A stretch of DNA of 64,000 nucleotides from Natronococcus roseus (GCF_043677095.1 NZ_JBHLJR010000003.1:186001-250000), one strand, 5' to 3'; shown: positions 43,506 to 53,077, numbered from the stretch's first letter. Numbers and translations: made by a program. Notes: generated from the sequence alone by a model not told the origin.

Positions 43506-43590
43506 TCCGTCGACCCGTCGGAACAACGAGGAACTCGGGAAAAGTTCTTTAGATTCGATCACATACGGGTAGCCGCCGAGGTGAGAACGA

Positions 43591-43845
43591 ATGCACGAGA
43601 ACACGACTGGACGTCCCGAACGGGACCCGTTCGATGCCCTGGTCGACGTTCTCGCCGCGGCGAACCGGTACGATCTCGCGCTTGGACTCATCCCGATCGC
43701 GTTTACGGTTGCGCTGGTCGCCGCGGGCGCGTTGGGTATCCCGGCGGTGTACGCCCTCGCGGTCGCGGCAGTCGTCGGCGCTGGCGTCATCGCCGACGCC
43801 TGTTACCTGAACCCGCCGGTCGACCGGGGATCGACGGAGCACTGA
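43591..43845 (+). CDS. small two-helix membrane protein
   Basis: An 84-residue protein with a hydrophilic N terminus (1-27) and two hydrophobic helices (about 28-48 and 50-70), ending in a short polar tail. No family is recognised. It precedes sufU by 137 bases on the same strand, probably with its own promoter. Confidence 0.55.
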   Translation: MHENTTGRPERDPFDALVDVLAAANRYDLALGLIPIAFTVALVAAGALGIPAVYALAVAAVVGAGVIADACYLNPPVDRGSTEH

Positions 43846-43982
43846 TCGACGACCGTTCGCAACCCGACGGAGCCGGAGGCGATCCGGTATCCGAACCGGT
43901 TTTTGTCGTCGCCGAGTTCCGTAGCGACGGCTCTCGAGCCCCGGAACCCTTTTACAACGCACAGCCGTACGCGTTTCCAACG

Positions 43983-44402
43983 ATGGGACTCGGCTCCGAT
44001 ATGTACCGACAGCAGATCCTCGACCACTACAAGAACCCCCGTAACTACGGGGAGCTCGAGGATCCGACCTTCACCCACATCGGCGAGAACCCGATGTGTG
44101 GCGACGAGATTCGAATGGACGTCAGACTCGAGGACGACGACGAGACGATCGAGTTCGTCGCCTTCTCCGGGGACGGCTGTGCGATCAGTCAGGCCTCCGC
44201 GAGCATGCTCTCGGGGGAGCTCCAGGGAAAGTCCGTCGACGAACTACTGGAGATGGACCGCGACGACGTCATCGACATGCTCGGCGTCGACATCTCGCCG
44301 ATGCGAGTCAAGTGTGCGGTGCTCGCCGAGAAGGTCGCCCAGGACGGCGCGGAGATCTACCGGGGCGAACTCGACAAGGAGAAGACCTCGACCGAGGAGT
44401 AG
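43983..44402 (+). CDS. sufU: SufU-type Fe-S assembly protein
   Basis: A 139-residue NifU/IscU-like protein. The zinc/cluster ligands are Cys39 (NPMCGDE), Cys66 (GDGCAIS) and Cys111 (RVKCAVL) with Asp41. SufU accepts persulfide sulfur from SufS (at 29.2 kb). The start is the Met of MGLGSDMYRQQ, just before the conserved YRQQILDHYKNPRN. It is not next to sufS, and the SufBCD genes are not in the window. Confidence 0.94.
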   Translation: MGLGSDMYRQQILDHYKNPRNYGELEDPTFTHIGENPMCGDEIRMDVRLEDDDETIEFVAFSGDGCAISQASASMLSGELQGKSVDELLEMDRDDVIDMLGVDISPMRVKCAVLAEKVAQDGAEIYRGELDKEKTSTEE

Positions 44403-44571
44403 CTGAGCCCGATCCGTCTCCCCCTTTTTGCCGTCGCCGGAGCTGGAAATCGCTGTACCGTCGGTAGCGAGCGTCGAGAGCGACGCGTAACGCTCGAGCC
44501 GAGTACGGCTATCGCTGGACGAGCGAACGAGCGCGAAAACGAGACACGAGAACGGCGGTCGTCGAGGCGCG

Positions 44572-45603
44572 TTATTCGGGCTTCAGTCCGCCGTCCTCGA
44601 CGCGCATGACGGCCTCGCCGTCGGCGAGGTTCGGTGCGTCGACCAGTCGGACGATCCGCTTGTTGCCCTTGGACTTGCGGAGGTAGATCCGGAACGTCGA
44701 CTTGTGGCCGAGGATGTTCCCGCCGATCGGTTGGGTCGGGTCGCCGAAGAACGAGTCGGGGTTCGAGGCGACCTGATTGGTGACGATGATGGCGGTGTTG
44801 TAGAGGTTGCCGACCTTGTCGATGTCGTGGAGGTGCTTGTTGAGCTTCTGCTGGCGCTCGGCGAGCTCGCCACGGCCGACGTACTCGGCGCGGAAGTGAG
44901 CGGTCAGCGAGTCGACCGCGAGCAGTCGAACGGGGTACTCCGCTTCCTCGTGTTCGCCGGCGAGCTCCTTCGCCTTCTCCGCCAGCAGCATCTGGTGGTT
45001 GGAGTTGAACGCCTTCGCGACGTGGATCTTGTCGAGGATGTCGTTGACGAGCTCCTCCATCGTCGCCTCGTCGCCCGGCGTTCCTTCGATCTCGCGGTCC
45101 TCGAGGGTGGCCTCGATGACCTCGTCCGGAAGCCCCCGAACCATGTCGTCGATTCGTTCGGGTCGGAACGTGTCCTCGCTGTCGATGAACATCGCGCGGC
45201 CGTGGAGGCCGCCGACTTCCTTGGGGAGCTGAACGTTGACGGCCATCTGGTGGGTGACCTGCGATTTGCCGGAGCCGAACTCGCCGTACACCTCGGTGAT
45301 CGACTGGGTCTCGATCCCGCCGCCGAGCAGGTCGTCGACCTCGTCGATGTGCCAGCTCATCTTGCCGATCTCGTTTCGCCGCTCGAGCACCGTGGAGCCG
45401 GTCTCGAAGCCGCCGACGTCGGCGGCGTCGCGGGCCGCGCGGACGATGTCCGCCGACGTCGACTCGCCGACGTCGGCCGTGTTCGAGAGTTCGGAGGGCG
45501 AGGCGACGGCCAGGCTCTGGAAGGAATCGAAGCCGGCCTCGTGGAGTTTGTCTGCGGTTGCCGGTCCGACACCAGGGAGGGACTCAAGGTCTGCGTCTGG
45601 CAT
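44572..45603 (-). CDS. radA: DNA repair and recombination protein RadA
   Basis: A 343-residue archaeal RecA/Rad51 recombinase. A helix-hairpin-helix N-terminal domain (1-60; LPGVGPATADKLHEAGFDS) precedes the ATPase core with Walker A GEFGSGKS and Walker B LLAVDSLTAHFR. The polymerisation linker and the L2 loop are normal. No intein, unlike some haloarchaeal RadA. A TATA-like cttta at 45630-45635 is 30 bases upstream. Confidence 0.97.
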   Translation of the reverse strand: MPDADLESLPGVGPATADKLHEAGFDSFQSLAVASPSELSNTADVGESTSADIVRAARDAADVGGFETGSTVLERRNEIGKMSWHIDEVDDLLGGGIETQSITEVYGEFGSGKSQVTHQMAVNVQLPKEVGGLHGRAMFIDSEDTFRPERIDDMVRGLPDEVIEATLEDREIEGTPGDEATMEELVNDILDKIHVAKAFNSNHQMLLAEKAKELAGEHEEAEYPVRLLAVDSLTAHFRAEYVGRGELAERQQKLNKHLHDIDKVGNLYNTAIIVTNQVASNPDSFFGDPTQPIGGNILGHKSTFRIYLRKSKGNKRIVRLVDAPNLADGEAVMRVEDGGLKPE

Positions 45604-45771
45604 TACTCACTCGTTGTGGCGGACGCCCCATAAAGCCTCGTTAACAGGAGAGTGAAAGTGAAAGTGCCGGAAGGCGCCGAGGTGATCGGAGACGAGGAAC
45701 GAAGGTTTAGGAGTCAAGACGCGGCCGAGGCCGCGTAGACCGGAGGTCGTGTCGTCGTGGCTCGAGACGGA

Positions 45772-46857
45772 TTACGGGGTCGGTTCGTCGGTCGCCCACT
45801 CGAGCGAGGAGAGTGCGTCGGCGGCGGCGACGTACAGCCGTCCGGGCGCGAGCGCGGGCGTCCTCGAGACGGGAGCGCCGAGGTCGACGTGCCAGCGCAG
45901 GTCGTAGTCGGTCGCGTCGACGCCGTAGAGCGAACCGGTCGAATCGCCGACGCAGACGACGTCGCCGGCGACGACGGGGCTCGCGTCGACCTCGCCGTCC
46001 AGCGCGATCCCCTTCTTCGAGAACAGCCATCCTCGGACCTTGCGCCGGCCGAAACGGGTGTCGGTGACGTGGAGGTAGCCGTCGTCGGCGCCGACGAAGG
46101 TGGTCCCCTCCTCGGGGAGCACCGTCGCCGACGACGTGAACGAACCGCGGATCTCGTAGCTGAACCAGGTCTGGCCGGTCTCGGTGTCGAGCGCGAGCAG
46201 CGTGCCGTCGTCGTCGGCGACGTAGACCCGGCCGTCGGCGATCGTGGGCGGCGCCGCGACGACTCCGTCGGTCGGCGCACTCCACTTCTCCTCGACCGCG
46301 TCGGTCCCGTCCTCGAGACAGCGAACCTGCTCGTCGGCGGTGCCGACGTACACTCGAGGGTGGTCTGTGGCGACCACCGGGGAGCCGGCGGCCGGGGCGT
46401 CGGTCTCGTGGGTCCAGGTGAGCTCGCCCGTTTCGGCCTCGATCGCCGACAGGCCCGCCGTGTGGCCGGCGTACAGTCGGCCGTCCGCGAACGCGAGGTC
46501 GGACTCGAGGGCGGCCGGAAGCTCGGTCCGCCACAGGTCGTCGCCGGTTCCCGGGTCGATCGCGTGGACGGTCCCGGTGTCGGTCGCGGCGTAGACGCCG
46601 TCGTACGTGGCGATCGGGGTCGCGTCGATCCCGTCGGTCGACTCGAACACCCACCTGCGCCGGCCCGTCTCGCGGTCGAGCGCGTACAGGTTCCCGCGCG
46701 TCGTCCCGACGTAGACGGTGTCGCGGTCGAGAACCGGCGATCCCGCCGTACCCGCGAGTTCGACCGTCCAGGCCGACTCGGGGCGGTCGGGTCCCTCGAG
46801 GTCGCGGCGAACGCCCGAGTGCTGCGGATCCCGTTTGAACTGATTCCAGTCGGTCAC
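45772..46857 (-). CDS. PQQ-type beta-propeller protein (cytoplasmic)
   Basis: A 361-residue protein of repeating blades of the quinoprotein/BamB type: VYVGTTRGNLYALDRETGR, GVYAATDTGTVHAIDPGTGD, RLYAGHTAGLSAIEAETGE and VYVADDDGTLLALDTETGQ, about seven blades in all. No signal peptide or PQQ catalytic residues were found, so it is likely a binding scaffold. Its relation to the similar exported protein at 48.9 kb is unclear. Confidence 0.85.
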   Translation of the reverse strand: MTDWNQFKRDPQHSGVRRDLEGPDRPESAWTVELAGTAGSPVLDRDTVYVGTTRGNLYALDRETGRRRWVFESTDGIDATPIATYDGVYAATDTGTVHAIDPGTGDDLWRTELPAALESDLAFADGRLYAGHTAGLSAIEAETGELTWTHETDAPAAGSPVVATDHPRVYVGTADEQVRCLEDGTDAVEEKWSAPTDGVVAAPPTIADGRVYVADDDGTLLALDTETGQTWFSYEIRGSFTSSATVLPEEGTTFVGADDGYLHVTDTRFGRRKVRGWLFSKKGIALDGEVDASPVVAGDVVCVGDSTGSLYGVDATDYDLRWHVDLGAPVSRTPALAPGRLYVAAADALSSLEWATDEPTP

Positions 46858-47082
46858 TGGTCGGGCGTACCGATGCCGACCGGATAACTGGTTCGACAGC
46901 GGTCGCTACGGAGGAGAAGCGAAAACGGAAGCGGAAGAGGGGTGGGGTAAGGGGATGCGACAGGACAGCCGGTGTATGGCGCAGCTGGGTTCGCGTCCTG
47001 TCGTACTCGGTTCTACGGGAGCGGACGCATTACCGCTGACCCCAAACTGATTTGGATTGCGTCGAGCGGGCCGGAGCCCCAC

Positions 47083-47688
47083 CTACTCCCAGGGGTGGGT
47101 GCCACCCTCGCTCGGCCACAGCGGGTACCAGTACTCCTTGTCGCGCTCGATCTCGAGTTCGCCGTCCAGCGTCGCCTCGAGTTTGAATTCGGCGTTCGAA
47201 TCCCGCTCCCGGCCGGGACGGGGTGCGAACGGGTAGTACCGCCCCCGGCGGAACGAGTAGATCCAGTAGGCCGGACCCGACTCGTTCCGGTAGGCGAAGA
47301 CGGCCGCGAGCAGCCGCGAGCCGTAGCCGTGTTCGATGAACGTGTCCGCGGCGAAGTGGAGACTGGTGATCAGATCCTCCGGATCCGTGTCCTCGAGGAC
47401 GACCCAGTGGTAGCCGTGGTCGTCTTCCGAGACCGAAAACTCGGTGCCGGTGTCCTCGCGGCCGGCCTCGAGGATCGCCTCGACCTCGTCGACGGCCTCG
47501 CGGAAGCTGCTCGAGTCGACGCCCGAAAAGCAGAGCGCGCCGACGTCCGCGGACTCGTAGCCCAGGTCGGCCTCCATCGTGAGGTAGGCGGTACTCATCC
47601 CGAAGAGGTCGTCGGGATCGGCGTCGCGTTTCGCGTCGGATTCGGCGCGCGTGCCGAGGATGGAGCGAAGCCCGTCCAGTAGTCCCAT
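47083..47688 (-). CDS. pspAB: PspA-associated protein PspAB
   Basis: A 201-residue protein of the haloarchaeal PspAB family, beginning MGLLDGLRSILGTR and containing YLTMEADLGYE, HWVVLEDTDPEDLITSLHFAADT and RGRYYPFAPRPGRERDS. It is associated with the phage-shock/PspA membrane-stress system. It lies directly downstream of htpX (24 bases), so the two probably form a membrane-protein quality-control operon. PspA itself is not in the window. Confidence 0.88.
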   Translation of the reverse strand: MGLLDGLRSILGTRAESDAKRDADPDDLFGMSTAYLTMEADLGYESADVGALCFSGVDSSSFREAVDEVEAILEAGREDTGTEFSVSEDDHGYHWVVLEDTDPEDLITSLHFAADTFIEHGYGSRLLAAVFAYRNESGPAYWIYSFRRGRYYPFAPRPGRERDSNAEFKLEATLDGELEIERDKEYWYPLWPSEGGTHPWE

Positions 47689-47712
47689 ACCCGGAGTGAG
47701 GGGTGTGTCCTC

Positions 47713-48594
47713 TTAGAAGCCTTCCATCTCGCGCTCGAGGTCCCGAAGCTGTTCGACGCGTCGCTCGGTCGAGGGGTGGGTGCTGAACAGCTTTCCGACG
47801 ATTCCCGACTTGATCGGGATGATGAAGAAGGCGTTCATCTCGGCCTCCTCGCGCAAGTCGCTGTCGGGGACCTTGTCGACCTCGCCGGAGATCTTCATCA
47901 ACGCGGAGGCGAGCGCCGAGGGTCTGCCGGTGATCGCCGCGGCCCCGCGGTCGGCGGCGAACTCGCGGTACCGCGAGAGCGCGCGGATCAGCAGGTAGCT
48001 GATGATCCAGACGACAAGCGAGACGAGGATTGCGACCATGATCCCGCCCTGGTTGCGGTTCCGACCGCCGCCGAAGAACGCCCCCCAGCGGACGATCATG
48101 AAGGCGATCGTCGAGAGGAGGGAGGCGATCGTCATCACCATCATGTCGCGGTTCTTGACGTGGGCGAGTTCGTGGGCGATGACGCCGTCGAGCTCCTCCT
48201 GATTGAGCGTCCGCATCAGCCCTGTCGTTACCGCGACGGCGGCGTTCTTCTGGTTGCGGCCGGTCGCGAAGGCGTTCGGTACCTTCGAGTCGACGACCGC
48301 TACCTTCGGTTTCGGCAGATCGGCCTGCTGAGAGAGCCGTTCGACCGACGAGTGCAGTTGCGGGTACTCCTCGGCCGACACCGTCTTCGCACCCATGCTC
48401 CTGAGCGTGAGGGTGTCGCTGAAGTAGTACTGTCCGAGCGAGAACCCGCCGAAGATCATGCCGAAAACGAGGAGGTTCGCTCCTCCCGTGAGATACGCCG
48501 TGAGAACTCCGGCGAAAACGATGTACAGCGCGAACAGCAGAAACATCGTGACGAACATCCGCGCGCGAAGTCCCCAGTCCGGCTGCCAGTCCAT
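47713..48594 (-). CDS. htpX: membrane metalloprotease HtpX
   Basis: A 293-residue zinc protease of the M48 family that degrades misfolded membrane proteins. It has the catalytic HELAH and the third ligand Glu in REFAADRGAA; membrane segments are at about 12-32, 33-55 and two after the HELAH (about 155-175 and 185-205). The start is the Met of MDWQPDWGLR. A TATA-like ttatct lies 28 bases upstream (48617-48628). PspAB follows. Confidence 0.95.
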   Translation of the reverse strand: MDWQPDWGLRARMFVTMFLLFALYIVFAGVLTAYLTGGANLLVFGMIFGGFSLGQYYFSDTLTLRSMGAKTVSAEEYPQLHSSVERLSQQADLPKPKVAVVDSKVPNAFATGRNQKNAAVAVTTGLMRTLNQEELDGVIAHELAHVKNRDMMVMTIASLLSTIAFMIVRWGAFFGGGRNRNQGGIMVAILVSLVVWIISYLLIRALSRYREFAADRGAAAITGRPSALASALMKISGEVDKVPDSDLREEAEMNAFFIIPIKSGIVGKLFSTHPSTERRVEQLRDLEREMEGF

Positions 48595-48924
48595 ACCCGG
48601 AACGAGGGACTCCGGCGAGATAAGTATGGTTAGTGGCAGACGAGGACATCCCACACGGGCCGCCGTCCCAACCCCCCTGTTTCGCGTGGAAACCCTTGGA
48701 CTGGGACACCGTCGCTCGAGCGACGTCAGACGCGCGTCTGCCGGTCGTTCCTGGCAATCCGCTACGGTCCGGTTTCGGCGCGAGTGGAGGCTCGAGCGAG
48801 AGCGCCACGCGACAGCGATCGCCCCGGATCGACGGGAATCGTTTCGGTTTCGGAACGATCGGTCGGACCGTCGGAACGATACTACGAAGTCGATAGGGAA
48901 GAGTGATCAGTCCAAGAGTGTGAT
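48595..48924. other. 330-base gap with an ORB-like motif
   Basis: The htpX promoter is at the left. At 48672-48694, on the minus strand, the sequence is a gtttccacgcgaaac-like inverted repeat followed by a run of G, which resembles the haloarchaeal origin recognition box (GTTTCCAnnGGAAAC plus G run), with two mismatches in the palindrome. No orc1/cdc6 gene is near and only one copy is seen, so origin function is doubtful. An 87-codon frame at 48633-48896 is not supported. Confidence 0.35.
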
Positions 48925-50373
48925 ATGACGGGGTACGGCAGACGGCAGGTGCTGAAACGGACCGGGGTCGTCGCGATCGGTGGTACCCTCGCGGCGAACG
49001 CCGCGGTTGCCGACGACCGGGCGATCACCGACAGCGCGAGCGCCGGGTCGGCGGTCCAGTCCGACACGCAAGGCTGGACGTCCCGCCGCGGGAACCCGGG
49101 CAACACCGGGTACGCTCCCGAGGCGAGCGGGCCGGACGATCCGGCCGTCGTCGAGTGGAGACGCGACGCGACCGGTCCCGTCGCGGTCGTCGACGGCGTC
49201 GTCTATCAGACGGACGACGGCGCGGTCCACGCCTACGACGCCGACGACGGGGACCGAATCGAAGCGAGCTCCGACGTCGGCGCAGATGGCGCGCCGACGG
49301 TCGCCGACGGACGGATCTACGTCGGCGGCGACCGACTGGCGGCCCTCGACGCCGACCTCGAGGGGATCGAGTGGACGATCGGGTTCGAGGACGACGTCCC
49401 CGAACCGATCGTCGCCGAGGAGAGCGTGTTCGTCGTCGTCGACGGTATCCTCTACGCGATCGACGCCGCTGAGGGGACCGAGCGGTGGCGTTCCGACGGC
49501 GACGGCCGAAAGCTGCACGGACAGGCCGTCGCCGTCGCCGACGGCGCCGTCTTCGTGACCGACGGTCGAACCCTGTACGCACTGGAAGCCGACGACGGGA
49601 GCCGTCGGTGGGCGAACCACGACGGCGGATTCCGCAAGCAGGTCGTCGTCGCGACCGACGACACCGTCTCGGTGCAGGCCGGCGGTCTCGACGAGGTCGT
49701 CGTCTACGAGACCGGGAGCGGCGACCTCCGCTGGACCGGCGAGGGGTACGCCTCGGCGCTCGCGACCGGCGACCGCATCTACGCGCTGACCGAGACCGAC
49801 ATCGTCGGCTACGACCGCGAGAGCGGCGACGAACAGTGGCGTCCCGGACTCGAGGCGGCGACGTACGGCCCGCCGATCGCCGACGGCGAGAAGCTGTACG
49901 TCGGCATCGAGAGCTCGAACCAGGGTCCCGGGATCGTCGCCTTCGACCTCGAGGAAGGCACCGTCGAGTGGTCGATCGAAACCGACGCCCAGCCCGGGGA
50001 TCTCGCGATCGCCGACAACACGCTCTACGCCGTCGCCGGCGAGTTGCTCGCGATCCGGGCCGAATCGGCGTTCGACGACGTCGACGCCAACGAGACCGAC
50101 GGCGACAACGTCACCCAGCCGGAGAACGGAAACGACACGTTCGAGGCCGAGGATCCGGAGGACGTCGGGGAGGACGCCGACGACTCCGACAACGGGGATG
50201 ACAACGAGACCGACGACGGCGACACCGAATCGGCCGACGAGGTCCTCGGAGACGATGACGGCGAAGACGAGGGGATACCCGGCTTTACCACGGGCGCTGG
50301 GCTGCTCGGTGGCGCCGTCGCGCTCGAGTGGCTCCGGCGGAACGCGGGCGTCGAGCCCGCGGAGACGGAGTGA
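48925..50373 (+). CDS. exported PQQ-type beta-propeller with PGF-CTERM-like anchor
   Basis: A 482-residue secreted protein. It has a twin-arginine signal (Arg6-Arg7, cleavage likely near Ala-Asp-Asp at 28-30), repeating propeller blades (VVYQTDDGAVHAYDADDGD, RIYVGGDRLAALDADLEG and so on) to about residue 385, a disordered acidic region to about 455, then IPGFTTGAG, a short hydrophobic helix and a basic end. That end resembles the PGF-CTERM signal processed by archaeosortase. It may be a surface scaffold or redox protein; no PQQ active site is obvious. Confidence 0.85.
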   Translation: MTGYGRRQVLKRTGVVAIGGTLAANAAVADDRAITDSASAGSAVQSDTQGWTSRRGNPGNTGYAPEASGPDDPAVVEWRRDATGPVAVVDGVVYQTDDGAVHAYDADDGDRIEASSDVGADGAPTVADGRIYVGGDRLAALDADLEGIEWTIGFEDDVPEPIVAEESVFVVVDGILYAIDAAEGTERWRSDGDGRKLHGQAVAVADGAVFVTDGRTLYALEADDGSRRWANHDGGFRKQVVVATDDTVSVQAGGLDEVVVYETGSGDLRWTGEGYASALATGDRIYALTETDIVGYDRESGDEQWRPGLEAATYGPPIADGEKLYVGIESSNQGPGIVAFDLEEGTVEWSIETDAQPGDLAIADNTLYAVAGELLAIRAESAFDDVDANETDGDNVTQPENGNDTFEAEDPEDVGEDADDSDNGDDNETDDGDTESADEVLGDDDGEDEGIPGFTTGAGLLGGAVALEWLRRNAGVEPAETE

Positions 50374-50479
50374 GCGCGGTTGGTTCGGACTCGCGTCCGG
50401 GTGGCGCGCTCGAGTTCGGGCGTGCAAGCGACGAGCCGAGAGCGGGCCGTTTAACACCGCCACGGCCCAATCGGGGACA

Positions 50480-51664
50480 ATGAGTGAGTCGCGTGCGTTC
50501 TGTCCCCGGTGTGGGGATCCGGTACCCGACCGATCGGCGAGCGACGCGGACGCGGCCGCGGATCCGCTCCGACCCGGGACGGAGGTCGAACTCTGTGACA
50601 GCTGTTACTTCGACGACTTCGACTTCATCGACGCGCCGGATCGAATCGACGTCCAGGTCTGTGCCCGCTGTGGCGCCGTCCACCGCGGCAACCGGTGGGT
50701 CGACGTCGGCGCACAGAACTACACCGACATCGCCATCGAGGAGGTAAGCGAGGCGCTGGCGGTCCACGTCGACGTCGAGGACGTCGCCTGGCAGGTCGAG
50801 CCCGAACAGGTCGGCGAGAATACGATCCGGATGCACGCCTACTTTACGGGCGTCGTTCGCGACACGCCCGTCGAGGAGCAGGTGATGGTACCGGTGAAGA
50901 TCGCCCGTCAGACCTGTACCCGGTGCGGTCGGATCGCCGGCGACTACTACGCCAGTATCGTCCAGATCCGCGCGGAGGACCGAACGCCGACGAGCGAGGA
51001 GGTCGACCGCGCCAAGGAGATTGCGAATCAGGTCGTCGCCGACATGGAGGCGACGGGCGACCGCAACGCCTTCGTCACCGAGACGAGCGAAACCGACGAC
51101 GGACTCGACATCAAGGTCTCGACCAACAAGATCGGGAAGAAGATCTCGAACAAGATGGTCGAGGAGTTCGGCGGAACCGTTAACGACGCCGAGACGCTCG
51201 TCACCGAGGACGAGGACGGCAACGAAGTGTATCGAGTAACGTTCGCCGTCCGGCTCCCGCCGTACACCCCCGGGGAAATCATCGACCTGGCGGACGACGA
51301 CGGCGGCCCGGTAATCGTCCGCAGCGCCCGGGGCAACCTCAAGGGAACCCGCGTGACGACCGGCGAGCGCTACGAGGCGAGCTACGAGGAGGGGAACTCC
51401 CCGGAGGCCCGCAGGCTCGGCGACCTCGAGGACGCCGTCGAGACGACGGTCGTCACCGTCGAGGATGAGAACGCCGTCCAGGTGCTCGACCCCGAGACGT
51501 TCCAGGCAAAGACCGTCGCTCGGCCGGAGTACTTCGATCCCGACGCGCAGACGGTGCCCGTCCTGAAGAGCCGCGAGGGGGTCCACATCCTTCCCGATCC
51601 CGACTCCGACGCCGGCGACGAGGACGACGACGGCTACTACGACCCCTACGAGGACGATGCCTGA
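50480..51664 (+). CDS. NMD3-family ribosome-associated zinc protein
   Basis: A 394-residue homologue of eukaryotic NMD3, the 60S export adaptor. Zinc motifs are Cys8/11, Cys39/42, Cys61/64 and Cys146/149. The rest has YTDIAIEEVSEALAVH and NKIGKKISNKM and an SH3-like C-terminal part. In archaea there is no nucleus; a role in large-subunit biogenesis is inferred. The end is very acidic. It overlaps the taw2 gene by 8 bases. Confidence 0.92.
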   Translation: MSESRAFCPRCGDPVPDRSASDADAAADPLRPGTEVELCDSCYFDDFDFIDAPDRIDVQVCARCGAVHRGNRWVDVGAQNYTDIAIEEVSEALAVHVDVEDVAWQVEPEQVGENTIRMHAYFTGVVRDTPVEEQVMVPVKIARQTCTRCGRIAGDYYASIVQIRAEDRTPTSEEVDRAKEIANQVVADMEATGDRNAFVTETSETDDGLDIKVSTNKIGKKISNKMVEEFGGTVNDAETLVTEDEDGNEVYRVTFAVRLPPYTPGEIIDLADDDGGPVIVRSARGNLKGTRVTTGERYEASYEEGNSPEARRLGDLEDAVETTVVTVEDENAVQVLDPETFQAKTVARPEYFDPDAQTVPVLKSREGVHILPDPDSDAGDEDDDGYYDPYEDDA

Positions 51665-52925
51665 GGGGTCCGAACCCGATCCCGAACCGAACGCAACGAC
51701 GGCGATGGACTCGCTCGAGCGCGCCGACGCCCCGCTGGCGGCCATAGTCGAGCGGACGCGAACGGAAACGGCCATCGAGTCGCTTCGCGCCGAGGGCGTC
51801 TACGACGACTCGCGGCGCGTCCAGGCGGTCAGCGACGTGGTTCGCGATCACGGCGGACGCGTCGACGGCACGCTCGAGGAGGATCTGGCTGTGAGTGAAA
51901 TGACGTCCTCGGAGGACAGCGCCACTCATGAGAAGGACTCCGAACGGATCGCGCTCCCGATCACCGAGCCTCCGACGGAGACGCGCGTCCTCGAGGTCGT
52001 CCGCCAGCTCGAGCCCGAGCGCCGGAGTCGGGATCTCGAGGATCTGCTGGCCGGGCGGGGCTGGAGCGACGACGACCTCGAAAGGGCGCCCGGATCGTGG
52101 GCCGTCATCGGCTCCGTCGTGCTCGTGACGATTCCAGAGGACTGTCCGGACGAAACCGACGTCGCGGAGGCCTTGCTCGAGCTTCACGGCGAGACCGACA
52201 GCGTGCTGGCCGACGAGGGGATCGCCAACGAGGGGGCGGCGGGCACCTACCGCGAGCCCCAAACTCGACTGCTCGCGGGCGAGACGGACACCGAGACGGT
52301 ACACACCGAACACGGTACTCGATACGGGCTCGACCCCGCGAAGGTGATGTTCTCGCCGGGCAACCAGGCCGAGCGGGCGCGGATGGGCGAAGTTGTCGAA
52401 TCCGGCGAACGAGTGTTCGACATGTTCGCCGGCATCGGCTACTTTACGCTCCCGATGGCTCGGGCGGGCGCGACCGTCACCGCGACGGAACTGAACCCGA
52501 CCGCCTTCCGCTACCTCCTCGAGAACGCCGTCCTCAACGACGTCGCAGCCCGGGTCGACGCCTACATGACCGACTGTCGGGACGTCGCGGGCGAGCTCGA
52601 GGTCGACAGGGTGGTGATGGGGTACTACGGGCGTGCCGACGACGCGGGAGGCGAGGGTAGGGCGGACGACGCCCGCAACGCCAGAACCGACGAGGCCCAC
52701 ACGTTTCTCCCCGACGCCCTCGAGGCCCTCACGCCCGGCGGGATCGTCCACTACCACGAGGCGGTCCCCGAGTCGCGGCTGTGGGACCGACCGCTCGAGC
52801 GACTCGAGGCGGCCGCCGCGGACGCGGGCAGAGCGCTCGAGGTGCTCGAAACGCGACGAGTCAAGAGCCACAGCGCGGGCGTCGCCCACGTCGTCGTCGA
52901 CGCGCGGTTCGGCGACGAAGCGTGA
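51657..52925 (+). CDS. taw2: tRNA wybutosine-synthesis enzyme Taw2
   Basis: A 422-residue enzyme of the Trm5/Taw2 group, which transfers an aminocarboxypropyl group from SAM to the wyosine precursor at tRNA-Phe position 37. The SAM loop is DMFAGIGYFTLP (from about 255), and the motif VVMGYYG replaces the NLP motif of Trm5 methyltransferases, favouring Taw2. The N-terminal half (1-170) is poorly conserved. It overlaps nmd3, so ribosome and tRNA modification genes share a transcript. Confidence 0.88.
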   Translation: MPEGSEPDPEPNATTAMDSLERADAPLAAIVERTRTETAIESLRAEGVYDDSRRVQAVSDVVRDHGGRVDGTLEEDLAVSEMTSSEDSATHEKDSERIALPITEPPTETRVLEVVRQLEPERRSRDLEDLLAGRGWSDDDLERAPGSWAVIGSVVLVTIPEDCPDETDVAEALLELHGETDSVLADEGIANEGAAGTYREPQTRLLAGETDTETVHTEHGTRYGLDPAKVMFSPGNQAERARMGEVVESGERVFDMFAGIGYFTLPMARAGATVTATELNPTAFRYLLENAVLNDVAARVDAYMTDCRDVAGELEVDRVVMGYYGRADDAGGEGRADDARNARTDEAHTFLPDALEALTPGGIVHYHEAVPESRLWDRPLERLEAAAADAGRALEVLETRRVKSHSAGVAHVVVDARFGDEA

Positions 52926-52990
52926 GTCGACGCGACTCGAGGAGTGAGCCGGGCGTGACATTCTTACTGTCGGGCTGACTGCGCGTACGT

Positions 52991-53077
52991 ATGGACCGAA
53001 ACCAGATCATCGCGCTCCTGTTCGTCGTGCTCATGGTGACCTCGATGGTCGCCTGGGGCGCGACGGCAGCGTTCTGA
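52991..53077 (+). CDS. 28-residue membrane microprotein
   Basis: A short frame, MDRNQIIALLFVVLMVTSM continuing to WGATAAF, encodes one transmembrane helix preceded by a short charged N terminus. It follows taw2 by 65 bases, and tactgtc near 52964-52971 may be part of its promoter. Its length is too short for gene prediction, but codon use (third-position G/C) is that of a real gene and its helix is clean. I recall similar peptides beside taw2 in other haloarchaea but cannot verify it. Function unknown. Confidence 0.65.
   Translation: MDRNQIIALLFVVLMVTSMVAWGATAAF

Noticed and set aside
44403..44571. RNA gene or terminator between sufU and radA
   Set aside because: No stable fold or tRNA features were found in this 169-base convergent gap.
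48633..48896. 87-codon plus-strand frame between htpX and the propeller gene
   Set aside because: Covers the htpX promoter and ORB-like motif and lacks known similarity or ribosome/TATA signals.
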